Part shown: positions 1 through 6,620 of the stretch, in pieces
Layout: every line of letters starts with the position of its first letter
How positions within the stretch are numbered: the stretch's first letter is position 1
Source of the DNA: Candidatus Bathyarchaeota archaeon
Lineage (GTDB): Archaea; Thermoproteota; Bathyarchaeia; 40CM-2-53-6; RBG-13-38-9
DNA length: 13,475 nt
Assembly (NCBI GenBank): GCA_018396565.1
Contig: JAGTQO010000018.1
Location: forward strand, 1-13,475
Reading direction: 5' to 3'
Notes under the pieces: generated by a model
Seen by the model: only the letters and a program-made list of their open reading frames with translations
What the model was told of the DNA's origin: nothing
Databases searched by the model: none
Made by a program: the position numbers and the translations under genes

Positions 1-672
1 CAAGCCGGCTAGGGATAGGGCCCAAATAATGGAACCTACAAAATCGAACCTCTCACCTTCAGCCTCAACCCACTCTCCCCTGAGCTTCCAAATGACGGAT
101 GTGAGGAGGATGAGGCTTAACAGAGTATTCAGGGCGAATATGCTTCTCCAACCTAGATTCTGGGTTAACACTCCACCGATGAATGGTCCGAGGGATAATC
201 CCGAGTATACGGCTGCCACATTCAGACCTAGAACCCTACCCCTCGAGCCCACTGGATAGACCGATGTGAGTATCGCTATGGCTGTGCAGGAGATCATCGC
301 CGAACCGACCCCCTGCAATATCCTTAGCAGGATCAGGCTCGTCGCTGAGTCTGATGCAGAACATAGTAGGGAGGAGGCCGTATATGCTGCTAATCCATAC
401 TTGAAGATTCTCTTGCGGCCATGTATGTCTGAGAGTTTTCCGAAAGGCACCATGGATATTGCTAGAGCGAGGAGGTAGGATGTGGCGATCCAACCCATTG
501 ATATGATGTCTGCCTTGAGATCTGAGCCTATGGATGGGAGGGCGATGTTGATGGAGGAGGACATGAATGGTGTGATGAAGGACCCCAAGGTTGTTAGCAG
601 CAGAGCAACCTTCCTCTCTGTTGAGTCAGCCTCACCGCTACCATGATTGTCTCTGGTAGTCAGCTTCTCCAC
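1..672 (-). CDS. MFS transporter, DHA2 (14-TM drug/H+ antiporter) type, N-terminal 224 residues, cut by window edge
   Basis: This is a membrane exporter of the major facilitator superfamily, and only the first 224 residues lie in the window. The frame stays open to base 1 with no stop. Seen: a DHA2-like first helix with NIALPSIGSDL (42-52), motif A as GKLSDIHGRKR (78-88), motif B as RILQGVGSA (117-125), and the antiporter motif C as GLSLGPFIGG (158-167), followed by the typical LGWRSIF. About six hydrophobic helices are present. The start is the GTG at 670-672, because an in-frame TGA lies upstream and the next ATG falls inside helix 1. It has no strong ribosome site and begins about 45 bases after the epimerase stop, so it is probably cotranscribed with it. 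Known of the family: proton-coupled efflux of amphipathic compounds. The substrate here is unknown. Confidence 0.9.
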   Translation of the reverse strand, partial: MEKLTTRDNHGSGEADSTERKVALLLTTLGSFITPFMSSSINIALPSIGSDLKADIISMGWIATSYLLALAISMVPFGKLSDIHGRKRIFKYGLAAYTASSLLCSASDSATSLILLRILQGVGSAMISCTAIAILTSVYPVGSRGRVLGLNVAAVYSGLSLGPFIGGVLTQNLGWRSIFALNTLLSLILLTSVIWKLRGEWVEAEGERFDFVGSIIWALSLAGL

Positions 673-722
673 TCCAATCTTTTCAGAATCAAAATTGCAG
701 GTTCGATACAGAGATTCGAGAT

Positions 723-1679
723 CTAAATGTAACGTTCAGGATTCTTCCTAACCTCTTCTATGAAGTCTTCTATAGACTCTTCAAGAGTATATTCTCTTCT
801 CCACCCCCATTCATCGGATGCTTCGAACTCATCTATCTTCTGGGCCCAGCTCTTCACTATCCTCGTCTTTTCAGGGTCTGGCCTGAAGGTTATCTTCGCA
901 TCAGGGATCTTCTCTCTAACCATTCCAGCTATCTCCCCCGCCGTCGGATTGTATCCTGCGATGCAGTATGATCTGGTCTTCACCCTATCACCGGGGGCCT
1001 CATGGAGTTTGAGTAGGCAGTTCACAGCGTCCTTATAGTATAGGATTGGGCATCTGGTATCCTCTGTCACGTAGACCTCGTATGGTTTTCCGAGGGCAGG
1101 CTCCTGAATCATCAGGGTTGTATATGATGATAGGCCTCCCCCTCCACGTCCTGGACCTATGATCGATGGGAGTCTAACGCATCTGAAGTCGAGTCCAAAC
1201 CTCCTATTGAAGTATTCACCTAAGAGTTCGCCGCAGACCTTGCTCACCCCATACATTGAATGTGGTCTCTGTGGCGACCTTGATGATATGACCTCTGCCT
1301 CGCCGAGGCTGTATGAGGCTACTGAACTGATGAAGGTCATCTTCTCAACTCCGAATAGGACCGATGCTTCGAGAAGGTTGAATGTTCCATTGATGTTTAC
1401 CATGTAAGCTGCTAGGGGATTCTCCTCGCAAGCCTCTGACAGCATCGCCCCTGTATGGAATATCTCCTTGATACTGTTCCTCTTCACAACATCCAAGACC
1501 TCAGGCCAATACGCTAGGTCTCCCCTCCTAAACTTGACCTTCGGAGCCAGCTCCTCAATATTCTGGCCTCTCCGTGGTGGGGCTATATCGAATAATACGA
1601 CCTCCTCACCCTTCTCTACAAGTTTCTTAGTAATGTTCCATCCTATGAAGCCTGTACCACCTGTGACCAATATGCTCAA
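723..1679 (-). CDS. Extended SDR: NAD-dependent epimerase/dehydratase, L-threonine 3-dehydrogenase (GalE-type)-like
   Basis: This 318-residue cytosolic Rossmann oxidoreductase is of the extended SDR type. Seen: the dinucleotide loop GGTGFIG (7-13), an acidic residue ending beta-2 (D31, which favours NAD over NADP), SSV at 118-120, and the catalytic pair Y143 and K147 in YGVSK. The middle and C-terminal parts (HTGAMLSE at 75-82, the KPYEVYVTEDTRCPI stretch, and the DEWGWRREYTLEES tail) resemble GalE-type threonine dehydrogenases more than sugar epimerases. That is a judgement from memory of the family. The start is TTG at 1677-1679, eight bases after a GAGGT ribosome site. It lies 41 bases after the second LLM oxidoreductase and ahead of the transporter, so it is probably part of the same unit. 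The substrate (threonine, a nucleotide sugar or something else) cannot be fixed from sequence. Confidence 0.9.
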   Translation of the reverse strand: MSILVTGGTGFIGWNITKKLVEKGEEVVLFDIAPPRRGQNIEELAPKVKFRRGDLAYWPEVLDVVKRNSIKEIFHTGAMLSEACEENPLAAYMVNINGTFNLLEASVLFGVEKMTFISSVASYSLGEAEVISSRSPQRPHSMYGVSKVCGELLGEYFNRRFGLDFRCVRLPSIIGPGRGGGGLSSYTTLMIQEPALGKPYEVYVTEDTRCPILYYKDAVNCLLKLHEAPGDRVKTRSYCIAGYNPTAGEIAGMVREKIPDAKITFRPDPEKTRIVKSWAQKIDEFEASDEWGWRREYTLEESIEDFIEEVRKNPERYI

Positions 1680-1720
1680 TGGACTCTACCTCTCTTAATT
1701 TGGTGAGTGGTTGATGTTAA

Positions 1721-2644
1721 TTACTCTTTTGAAGTCGCCTCAAGTATTTCACCCAACTCTCTGATGGTCTCGAGTGATATAGCTTGGGGATAAGCGAAGA
1801 CGACTTGTTCGATCCCAAGACTTTCCAGAGTTCTGATGTAGCTCGGAAGTTCTTCTTGGCTCTTGAGGATGTAGAATCTCTCTGTGACTGTCGGGGGGAC
1901 CATCCTGAGGACTGATGTGCTGAAAGGTTTCGAACCATACTGTCCACGGATAGATGTTACTATGTCTTTCAATCCGAACCTTTTTAAAACATGCTCTGAT
2001 GTGCCTAGGGCCACAGTCGCTGAGGCAAACCTCAAGACTCTGTAAATTTCAGGTTTGAATTCTCTGTATATGTATGCAGGTGCGAATATGCCGGCTGCCC
2101 ATTTGCGCGTCTCATACGGTCTGCCGATCTTGTTTAGAGCCCAAGCTACCATCTCAGGATCTGAATAGTTGAGTAGGGCACCGTCAAATTTTGAGGCTAT
2201 CTTAAGCATCCTAGGTCCTTGAGCTCCAAGCCATACCCTGCACCTTAACCCCACCCTGTCAAGATGCTCAGATATCTCATTCTTGGCCTCCAAGATCATC
2301 TTTGGAATTCCGCTGATCCTCTCGAGGTCTATGCCTACCATGCGCAGGTTGTCTCTGTCTCCTGGGCCTATGCAGAGTTCGAAGCGTTCCCCATAATATT
2401 CTATGAGGGTTCTCATGGAGCTCGCTATCTGTATTGGACGGTGAAGTATGGGACTGATCAGTCCTAGGCCTATTCGAATCCTGCTTGTTCTCGATGCTGC
2501 TGCCGCAGCTATTGCAGGGGGGTACCTCTGGTTTGGTAGGTCCGGTATCCACAGGTAGTCCAGTTTTGAAGTTTCAGCTGCGATGCTCTTGGCAACGGCT
2601 GTATTGAGCGTGTCATCAAAATTTATGCTGATTCCAAACTTCAG
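1721..2644 (-). CDS. LLM-class F420-dependent oxidoreductase-like protein 2 (Mer-like TIM barrel), CTG start
   Basis: This 307-residue protein is of the luciferase-like monooxygenase fold, the family of F420-dependent reductases such as methylenetetrahydromethanopterin reductase. Seen: N-terminus MKFGISINFDDTL, the conserved patch LGLISPILHRPIQIA (59-73), then RFELCIGPGD (a GPGD turn typical of Mer relatives), WLGAQGPRMLKIAS in the middle, and a C-terminal SLGIEQVVFAYP helix-strand. The conserved N-terminus has no ATG, GTG or TTG in frame. The only sensible initiator is the CTG at 2642-2644, with GGAGGG at 2651-2656 as an ideal ribosome site. Starting at the first ATG (2416) would remove 76 residues of a conserved barrel. 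The gene overlaps the last 29 bases of its upstream paralogue in another frame, which implies translational coupling. Substrate unknown. Confidence 0.85.
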   Translation of the reverse strand: MKFGISINFDDTLNTAVAKSIAAETSKLDYLWIPDLPNQRYPPAIAAAAASRTSRIRIGLGLISPILHRPIQIASSMRTLIEYYGERFELCIGPGDRDNLRMVGIDLERISGIPKMILEAKNEISEHLDRVGLRCRVWLGAQGPRMLKIASKFDGALLNYSDPEMVAWALNKIGRPYETRKWAAGIFAPAYIYREFKPEIYRVLRFASATVALGTSEHVLKRFGLKDIVTSIRGQYGSKPFSTSVLRMVPPTVTERFYILKSQEELPSYIRTLESLGIEQVVFAYPQAISLETIRELGEILEATSKE

Positions 2645-3605
2645 AGGCCACCCTCCAAGCTTCAGTTACCTTCTCTATAGATTCCCTTGGGTTTCTACCG
2701 TATGGTGGCCCGAAGACAACCTCGTCGACTCCGACCCTTGAGTACTCCAGAAACCTCTCACATATTTCATCGGCGGATCCACTTATGCAAAGATGCTCCA
2801 TCAACACTTCAGATACATGTTCAGCCGCAGCCTCAACCCCTGAGGTCGCTAACCTACCCCTTATATCTTCAACCATTTCCATTTGTATACCTGCCTGCTC
2901 AAGGACCGTGTCTGGTGTGTCGGCTGCAACTATCGCAACTGTCTTCTTTGCAAGGTTGAGGTCGCCTTTACTCTGGACCATTATAGTGGGAAGCCATAGT
3001 ACGAATGTGAATCTGGATCTTCGCTCGGCCAACCTTCCAGATATGGATCTCACGGTGTCCTCGATATACTTTTTAGGTCCGCTCAGGATGAGGCCGTCAG
3101 CGTGGTCTGCCGCAAGCCTAAGCATCCTAGGTCCTCTCGCACCCACAAATATCGGTATCTCACCGTCGACATAATATTTTGGCCTGTAATCTGTTAGGCC
3201 CAGCCTAAGGTTGGAAACCTGCCCTCCCCTCCAGACTGCCCTCAGCAGATTGATACTTTCCTCCATCAGTTTAGCCGGCTTCTCAACCTTCAACCCCATC
3301 AGGGTCAAATCTTGTAGGCCTCCTACGCCTAGACCAAGCCTGAATCTTGGAGATATCTCCATCAGGGTAGCAGCGGCCCTCGCTATGGTTGTGTGGTTTC
3401 TGATGAGGGGGCTTGTGACCCCTATCCCAACCTTGACTCTCTCTGTCTCAAGAAGTATTGTTCCTGTGAGGGTGAAGATATCTTGAAGTTTACCTATGTC
3501 TTCGCCTACCCATACACCATATACTCCAATCTGGTCGAGTATATCTGTGAGCCACTTGACCATACCTGTTGATATGCTTGTTGTGAGGCCTAGGCTCAGG
3601 TTCAC
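2616..3605 (-). CDS. LLM-class F420-dependent oxidoreductase-like protein 1
   Basis: This 329-residue TIM-barrel oxidoreductase belongs to the same family as the gene that follows it. Seen: MNLSLGLTTS start, VWVGED strand (32-37), SPLIRNHTTIARAAATL with the family's RNHxxxxARA signature, RFRLGLGVGG, IFVGARGPRMLRLAA and, near the C-terminus, VDEVVFGPPYG. Known of the family: hydride transfer with F420 or FMN, cytosolic. The start is the GTG at 3603-3605, inside TGAGGTGAAC, which is itself close to a full Shine-Dalgarno match. A GGGG lies about nine bases before the GTG, so the exact initiation site is uncertain by a few codons. It follows the small unknown gene by 15 bases. The two LLM proteins are clearly homologous but divergent, suggesting an old duplication with different substrates or a heteromer. 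Confidence 0.9.
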   Translation of the reverse strand: MNLSLGLTTSISTGMVKWLTDILDQIGVYGVWVGEDIGKLQDIFTLTGTILLETERVKVGIGVTSPLIRNHTTIARAAATLMEISPRFRLGLGVGGLQDLTLMGLKVEKPAKLMEESINLLRAVWRGGQVSNLRLGLTDYRPKYYVDGEIPIFVGARGPRMLRLAADHADGLILSGPKKYIEDTVRSISGRLAERRSRFTFVLWLPTIMVQSKGDLNLAKKTVAIVAADTPDTVLEQAGIQMEMVEDIRGRLATSGVEAAAEHVSEVLMEHLCISGSADEICERFLEYSRVGVDEVVFGPPYGRNPRESIEKVTEAWRVASEVWNQHKF

Positions 3606-3620
3606 CTCAGCCAGCCCCGC

Positions 3621-3977
3621 TCAGTATGAGTAGGCCTCTAGGGGGTTGTGTATAATGGTCATCAGGGTTTTCCAAGCCTCCTCGAACCTGTCAAAGTATA
3701 GCCACCGGTCATTGCCTCCAGGCATGTAGTCTTTTGTCTTAGGATCATATACTCTGTCGCATAGGTTGAAGACGTATCTTCCATTCGATTTCGATATGAA
3801 TATGAAGCCTCCACCATCCAGATCCTCGACGCTGCCTCTGACCCTTATACCCTCATCTTGATCCATCGCCTCCATTAGGGTCGCCAACTCTTCTACGCTC
3901 TCTATCTTATGTTCCATATATGCGGCTGCCTCTCTCCCACCTATTCTTGACCTCTGACTCGTCGATCCAGACTCCAT
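3621..3977 (-). CDS. Small unknown acidic protein, first gene of the LLM/SDR/MFS unit
   Basis: I do not recognise this 118-residue protein. It has no membrane segment or signal peptide. The first part (about 20-55) is acidic and helical, followed by an apparent beta-rich segment (GGGFIFISKSNGRYVFNLC, then VYDPKTKDYMPGGNDRWLYF), and a C-terminal helix FEEAWKTLMTIIHNP. A single small compact domain is likely. The ATG at 3975-3977 is chosen because GAGGTG sits six bases upstream. The GTG at 3986, inside that same ribosome site, would add three residues. The gene lies 15 bases ahead of the first LLM oxidoreductase and so is probably cotranscribed with it. It could be an accessory or regulatory subunit of that enzyme, but this rests on position only. 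Confidence 0.7.
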   Translation of the reverse strand: MESGSTSQRSRIGGREAAAYMEHKIESVEELATLMEAMDQDEGIRVRGSVEDLDGGGFIFISKSNGRYVFNLCDRVYDPKTKDYMPGGNDRWLYFDRFEEAWKTLMTIIHNPLEAYSY

Positions 3978-4122
3978 ATAGTTCACCTCAAGGTTCGGAG
4001 GGTTTTATCAGGCTCGTTCGAGTGTTTCTGAATTGTTTTGGGGTTGTGTTTAATCGTCTCTTACATGTCACAATCCAGGTTTATGGGAGAAATCCACCAT
4101 GTGAATGTTGTTTGCTATATAG

Positions 4123-4130
4123 GTTTTATA
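4123..4130 (-). promoter_or_regulatory. Putative TATA box for the small-protein/LLM/SDR/MFS unit
   Basis: On the minus strand this reads TATAAAAC within AATATAAAACC, a good archaeal TATA element. It is about 146 bases ahead of the ATG at 3977, so it would give a leader of roughly 115 to 120 bases. A weaker GATAAAAC nearer the gene (about 25 bases before the start) could instead drive a leaderless transcript. There is no experimental support. Confidence 0.35.
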
Positions 4131-4154
4131 TTCGAAGCCTGGGCCCTCAATTTT

Positions 4155-4254
4155 TTAGATCCAGGTGGCCGGTTATAGGCTTACCGGTAAATGTTGGGTG
4201 CCACCAGAATCCTCCGGTCTGAAACCTAGATTCAAGCATAATCATTAGATCCAG
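4155..4254. repeat. Direct repeat TTAGATCCAG enclosing nested inverted repeats
   Basis: The 10-base sequence TTAGATCCAG occurs at 4155-4164 and again at 4245-4254. Between the copies, GGTGGC (4164-4169) is complementary to GCCACC (4200-4205). Inside that, CGGT (4170-4173) pairs with ACCG (4183-4186). The arrangement can fold on either strand and lies just downstream of the phosphoribosyltransferase stop. It may be a terminator-like or processed RNA structure, or a protein site. The role is unknown. Confidence 0.4.
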
Positions 4255-4271
4255 AGGTTTTTAAACTCGTC

Positions 4272-4988
4272 TTAAGATTTTCCTTTGATATTTGATACAT
4301 TTTGACACTCTCTTCCCCAGACTTCAGTTAAATACATCATAATCTCCCCATCGTTTAGGTCATACCACCTCTTGTAGGCGTCTGCAACAGCGTAGAATGG
4401 GCCTGTTCTGACGTTCAGGCAGTAAACTTCATTCACATACGTGGATACGAGGTTCAATGCCTCGTCGTGTGCTGTTGGAACCGCGACCATAACATGTTTG
4501 GGGTTTTGCTTCTTAACTGAGATAATGGCTGCAAGCATCGTGTAGCCTGAGGCGAGGCCGTCGTCTACAAGGATAATCTCTCTACCCCTCAGGTCTGGCG
4601 GAGCTCTACCGGCACGAAACTTCTCCTCTCTTATTCTGATCTCCTTCAACCTGTCCTCTGCTAGAAGGCTGATGATCTTTTGTGTCAATCCCAGCTCTTG
4701 GACGAGTATGGTGTTCAGGACTATTGTGCCGTCAAGGGCTACCGCGCCGAATCCAGCCTCTGGATTTCCTGGGATGGGGATCTTTCGTACGAGGATTATG
4801 TCCATGGAGGCCTCGAGCCTCTTTGATAGGCAGTATCCTACTGGAACCCCTCCTGAAGGGATTGCTAGAACTATTGGTTTCTCATCTCTCTTCCCTATCA
4901 TATCAGCGAGGAGGCTGCCAGCTTCACATCTGTCCCTGAATATGTGGATCTTAGATCTAAGTGAAGGGTCTTCAACGATACGTGTCAG
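4272..4988 (-). CDS. Phosphoribosyltransferase-domain protein, probable CTG start
   Basis: This type I phosphoribosyltransferase-fold protein of about 238 residues resembles the stand-alone PRTase family COG1926, whose substrate is poorly defined. Seen with CTG numbering: N-terminal FRDRCEAGSLLADMI (17-31), a family signature; VLAIPSGGVPVGY (40-52, the pyrophosphate loop); VRKIPIPGNPEAGFGAVA (about 67-84); and the PRPP-binding motif EIILVDDGLASGYT (137-150). The conserved N-terminus lies upstream of the first ATG (4901), and the open frame upstream contains no ATG, GTG or TTG before a TAA. The CTG at 4986-4988, nine bases after GAGGTT, is the most plausible initiator. An ATA or ATC start, or a sequencing error, are alternatives. 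The gene stands alone, divergent from the 5S rRNA gene. Confidence 0.82.
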   Translation of the reverse strand: MTRIVEDPSLRSKIHIFRDRCEAGSLLADMIGKRDEKPIVLAIPSGGVPVGYCLSKRLEASMDIILVRKIPIPGNPEAGFGAVALDGTIVLNTILVQELGLTQKIISLLAEDRLKEIRIREEKFRAGRAPPDLRGREIILVDDGLASGYTMLAAIISVKKQNPKHVMVAVPTAHDEALNLVSTYVNEVYCLNVRTGPFYAVADAYKRWYDLNDGEIMMYLTEVWGRECQNVSNIKGKS

Positions 4989-5080
4989 GTCGAGTTCAAC
5001 CTCTGATTTTTCAGGAGGCCCCTGAATAATCGGTATAGATTCATGAAATATTACTGGGTTGACCTCGCATGATCGGACTT

Positions 5081-5096
5081 AATAATATTTTTATTC
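5081..5096 (-). promoter_or_regulatory. Putative TATA box for the phosphoribosyltransferase gene
   Basis: On the minus strand this is an A/T-only stretch reading AATAAAAATATTATT, fitting an archaeal TATA element. Transcription would start near 5060, leaving about 70 bases of leader to the CTG at 4988. It faces away from the 5S rRNA promoter. Confidence 0.45.
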
Positions 5097-5117
5097 TGAC
5101 GGTGACATATCGGCTCT

Positions 5118-5163
5118 CGCCATTCTACATGTATGGAATGGGCGTCTCATATGATTATATCAT
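5118..5163. repeat. Imperfect hairpin and adjacent palindrome between divergent promoters
   Basis: CGCCATTC (5118-5125) pairs with GAATGGGCG (5136-5144) as eight base pairs with one bulged G and a ten-base loop. Eight bases downstream lies ATGAT-TAT-ATCAT (5151-5163). Both sit between the promoter of the phosphoribosyltransferase (minus) and that of the 5S rRNA (plus), where operators or structured leader remnants would be expected. Function unknown. Confidence 0.4.
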
Positions 5164-5203
5164 GAATTGGGCTTGTGAATGGTTGATTGGCCCGGATAGT
5201 ATT

Positions 5204-5212
5204 GTTTAAAAG
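5204..5212 (+). promoter_or_regulatory. TATA box of the 5S rRNA gene
   Basis: GTTTAAAAG is a good archaeal TATA element. Its centre is about 26 bases upstream of the start of the 5S helix I, which matches the usual archaeal TATA-to-start distance and suggests that transcription begins very near the precursor 5' end. Confidence 0.6.
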
Positions 5213-5234
5213 TTTGAAGATTCAGAATTAGTCG

Positions 5235-5365
5235 GCGGAGTTGGCGGCCATAGTTGGGGGCAAGGACCCGTACCCATTCCGAACACGGAAGTGAATCCCC
5301 CAAGCGATCCAGGCTGTAGTGTTGTGCGAAAGCCTACGCGAAGCCTGGACAGCTGCCAACTCCAC
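5235..5365 (+). rRNA. rrf: 5S ribosomal RNA
   Basis: This is the 5S RNA of the large ribosomal subunit. Seen: the universal loop region GTACCCATTCCGAACACGG and the following GAAGTGAATCCCCC, then GCGATCCAGGCTGTAGT for the second arm. Terminal helix I is formed by GGAGTTGGCGGC (5237-5248) with GCTGCCAACTCC (5352-5363), containing one G-U pair. Pairing continues outward across one C-A mismatch for four more base pairs (5232-5235 with 5365-5368), so the precursor has a longer closing stem and the mature ends are uncertain by a few bases. No 16S, 23S or tRNA gene lies beside it, an arrangement common in archaea of this type. Confidence 0.95.
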
Positions 5366-5396
5366 CGATTGGCCTGAACAACCATCTACATGAAAG

Positions 5397-5404
5397 ATTT
5401 ATAA
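5397..5404 (+). promoter_or_regulatory. Putative TATA box for the DUF1512-like gene
   Basis: ATTTATAA is an AT-rich element about 47 bases ahead of the ATG at 5447, predicting a start near 5428 and a short leader. It lies 30 bases after the 5S gene, and no T-run terminator is visible between them, so some read-through from 5S is also possible. Confidence 0.4.
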
Positions 5405-5446
5405 CAATCTCCAAATGCTTGTAATGAACAATTCAATCTGGGGAAT

Positions 5447-6577
5447 ATGTTATTGGCCACGTTTCTCTTCCTCTTCAATTCATGGGCTTCAGACAGTTCG
5501 ATGGGGACCTTGATCTCAACCCTCATGTACCTCTCATTCATTCTCTTCATTCTATTCGGTCAGAAGATTCAGCTCTGGACGATGTTGTGGAATATGAGTG
5601 GGGCCCTGAAGAAGCTCGAGTTTATGAGCAGCGAGGCCAAGGCCTTGACTGTCAAGACTCTGAAGGAGATAGGTAGATCGAAGGAGGATCTTACTCCTAG
5701 GCTGAATGTTCTCCTCGAACACTTCCTCATTTCTCCAGTAGATATGGATCCTGCTGGAATAGTGTGGAAGTTCGACCATCTCCTGGATGTTAGGGACTCA
5801 AAGTTTAAGGATGATGTGAGGATGCTTGCACCTGAGGCTGATGAGGTTCAGATAAATAATCTTGAGAACCTCGTCGAAGGAGCCTTGGCTTTGAACACGA
5901 TATATAGGGTTGTCAGACACTTCTACCTTCTAGGTAGGAAGACCCAGAGCTTCTACCTCATCCTTCAGCTTCAGATGATCCTCCCTTTGGTTATGCAGGA
6001 GGCTGAGGCGCTTGTCGGTGCGACTAAGGCCTTCGCTCTGGGTCAACCTATAGGTGACGGCATAGGCCCCCTAGTAGCCTCTAAGCTGATGAGGAATAGT
6101 GAGAAGAGGAAGGTTGAGAAGGATATAGTGGTCTCTGAGGTTGAGCTCGAAGGTAGGAGGGTTTTAGCCTTGAAGGCTGAGGGGCCAGGTGGAAACGTCG
6201 GTAAGCCTGGGGATGCTATCAGGCAGCTCATTGAGGAGAGGAACGGCCAGATCTCGATGGTCTTGATGATAGATGCTGCGGTGAAGTTTGAGGGTGAGAA
6301 GACAGGGGATATCAGTGAGGGTATAGGTGCCGCTATAGGTGGGGTGGGGACTGAACGTTTCAAGATCGAGGAGGAGGTTTCAAAGTTTAAGATACCGTTA
6401 CACGCTCTCATAGTTAAGGAGAGTATTCAGGAGGCTATAATGCCTATGAGGAAGGAGATAGCTGAGGCTGCTGATAGGGTCATATCAAGAATAAAGACTA
6501 TTATAAAGGAGAGGACGAGGGAGGCTGATACTGTGATCGTTGCTGGAATAGGTAACACGATAGGTATTGGACAGTAG
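5447..6577 (+). CDS. DUF1512-like archaeal membrane-anchored protein
   Basis: This 376-residue protein matches, from memory, the archaeal family of unknown function DUF1512. Seen: a hydrophobic N-terminus (about residues 3-40, one or two membrane segments, then WTMLWNMSG), a charged helical region (45-75), the family-like core LALNTIYRVVRHFYLLGRK and then QLQMILPLVMQEAEAL, a glycine-rich PIGDGIGPLVA, another glycine-rich stretch (DISEGIGAAIGGVG), and a hydrophobic tail VIVAGIGNTIGIG. The large C-terminal part is probably cytosolic. The ATG at 5447 is taken as start. A GGGG at 5440-5443 is close to it, and the TTG at 5453 has better spacing, so the start may be two codons later. It lies 43 bases ahead of the membrane zinc-ribbon gene, probably as an operon. 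Biochemical role unknown. Confidence 0.78.
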   Translation: MLLATFLFLFNSWASDSSMGTLISTLMYLSFILFILFGQKIQLWTMLWNMSGALKKLEFMSSEAKALTVKTLKEIGRSKEDLTPRLNVLLEHFLISPVDMDPAGIVWKFDHLLDVRDSKFKDDVRMLAPEADEVQINNLENLVEGALALNTIYRVVRHFYLLGRKTQSFYLILQLQMILPLVMQEAEALVGATKAFALGQPIGDGIGPLVASKLMRNSEKRKVEKDIVVSEVELEGRRVLALKAEGPGGNVGKPGDAIRQLIEERNGQISMVLMIDAAVKFEGEKTGDISEGIGAAIGGVGTERFKIEEEVSKFKIPLHALIVKESIQEAIMPMRKEIAEAADRVISRIKTIIKERTREADTVIVAGIGNTIGIGQ

Positions 6578-6620
6578 GTGTTGAGGGACGGAGCAGGCTA
6601 AGCGTGGTCTATACTTTTAC

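Larger units (their letters stand above)
3978..4271. other. Non-coding stretch between the phosphoribosyltransferase and the small unknown gene
   Basis: No protein with family resemblance is visible in any frame over these 294 bases. The ORF starting at 3920 on the plus strand is mostly a shadow of the small unknown gene. The stretch holds a minus-strand TATA-like TATAAAAC (about 4123-4130), a 10-base direct repeat TTAGATCCAG (4155-4164 and 4245-4254), nested inverted repeats between the copies, and a T6 run at 4151-4156 on the plus strand. It is probably the leader and promoter region of the downstream minus-strand unit. A small RNA between the repeats is possible but unproven. Confidence 0.5.

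Noticed and set aside
2785..3174. 129-residue plus-strand open frame
   Set aside because: Antisense to the first LLM oxidoreductase, whose protein sequence is clearly conserved. No domain or ribosome site is seen.
4123..4145. ATTCGAAGCC resembling a tRNA T-arm
   Set aside because: No flanking stem of the T-arm and no cloverleaf are present on either strand.
3920..4222. 100-residue plus-strand open frame reaching into the intergenic stretch
   Set aside because: It starts inside the opposite-strand small gene, has no ribosome site and no recognisable domain.
4985..5044. ATG at 5042-5044 (minus) as the phosphoribosyltransferase start
   Set aside because: That frame ends at a TGA at 4985-4987 and encodes no family-like residues. 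Using it would need a frameshift for which there is no evidence.
6043..6411. 122-residue minus-strand open frame
   Set aside because: Antisense to the DUF1512-like gene, Ser/Pro-rich, and with no supporting signals.
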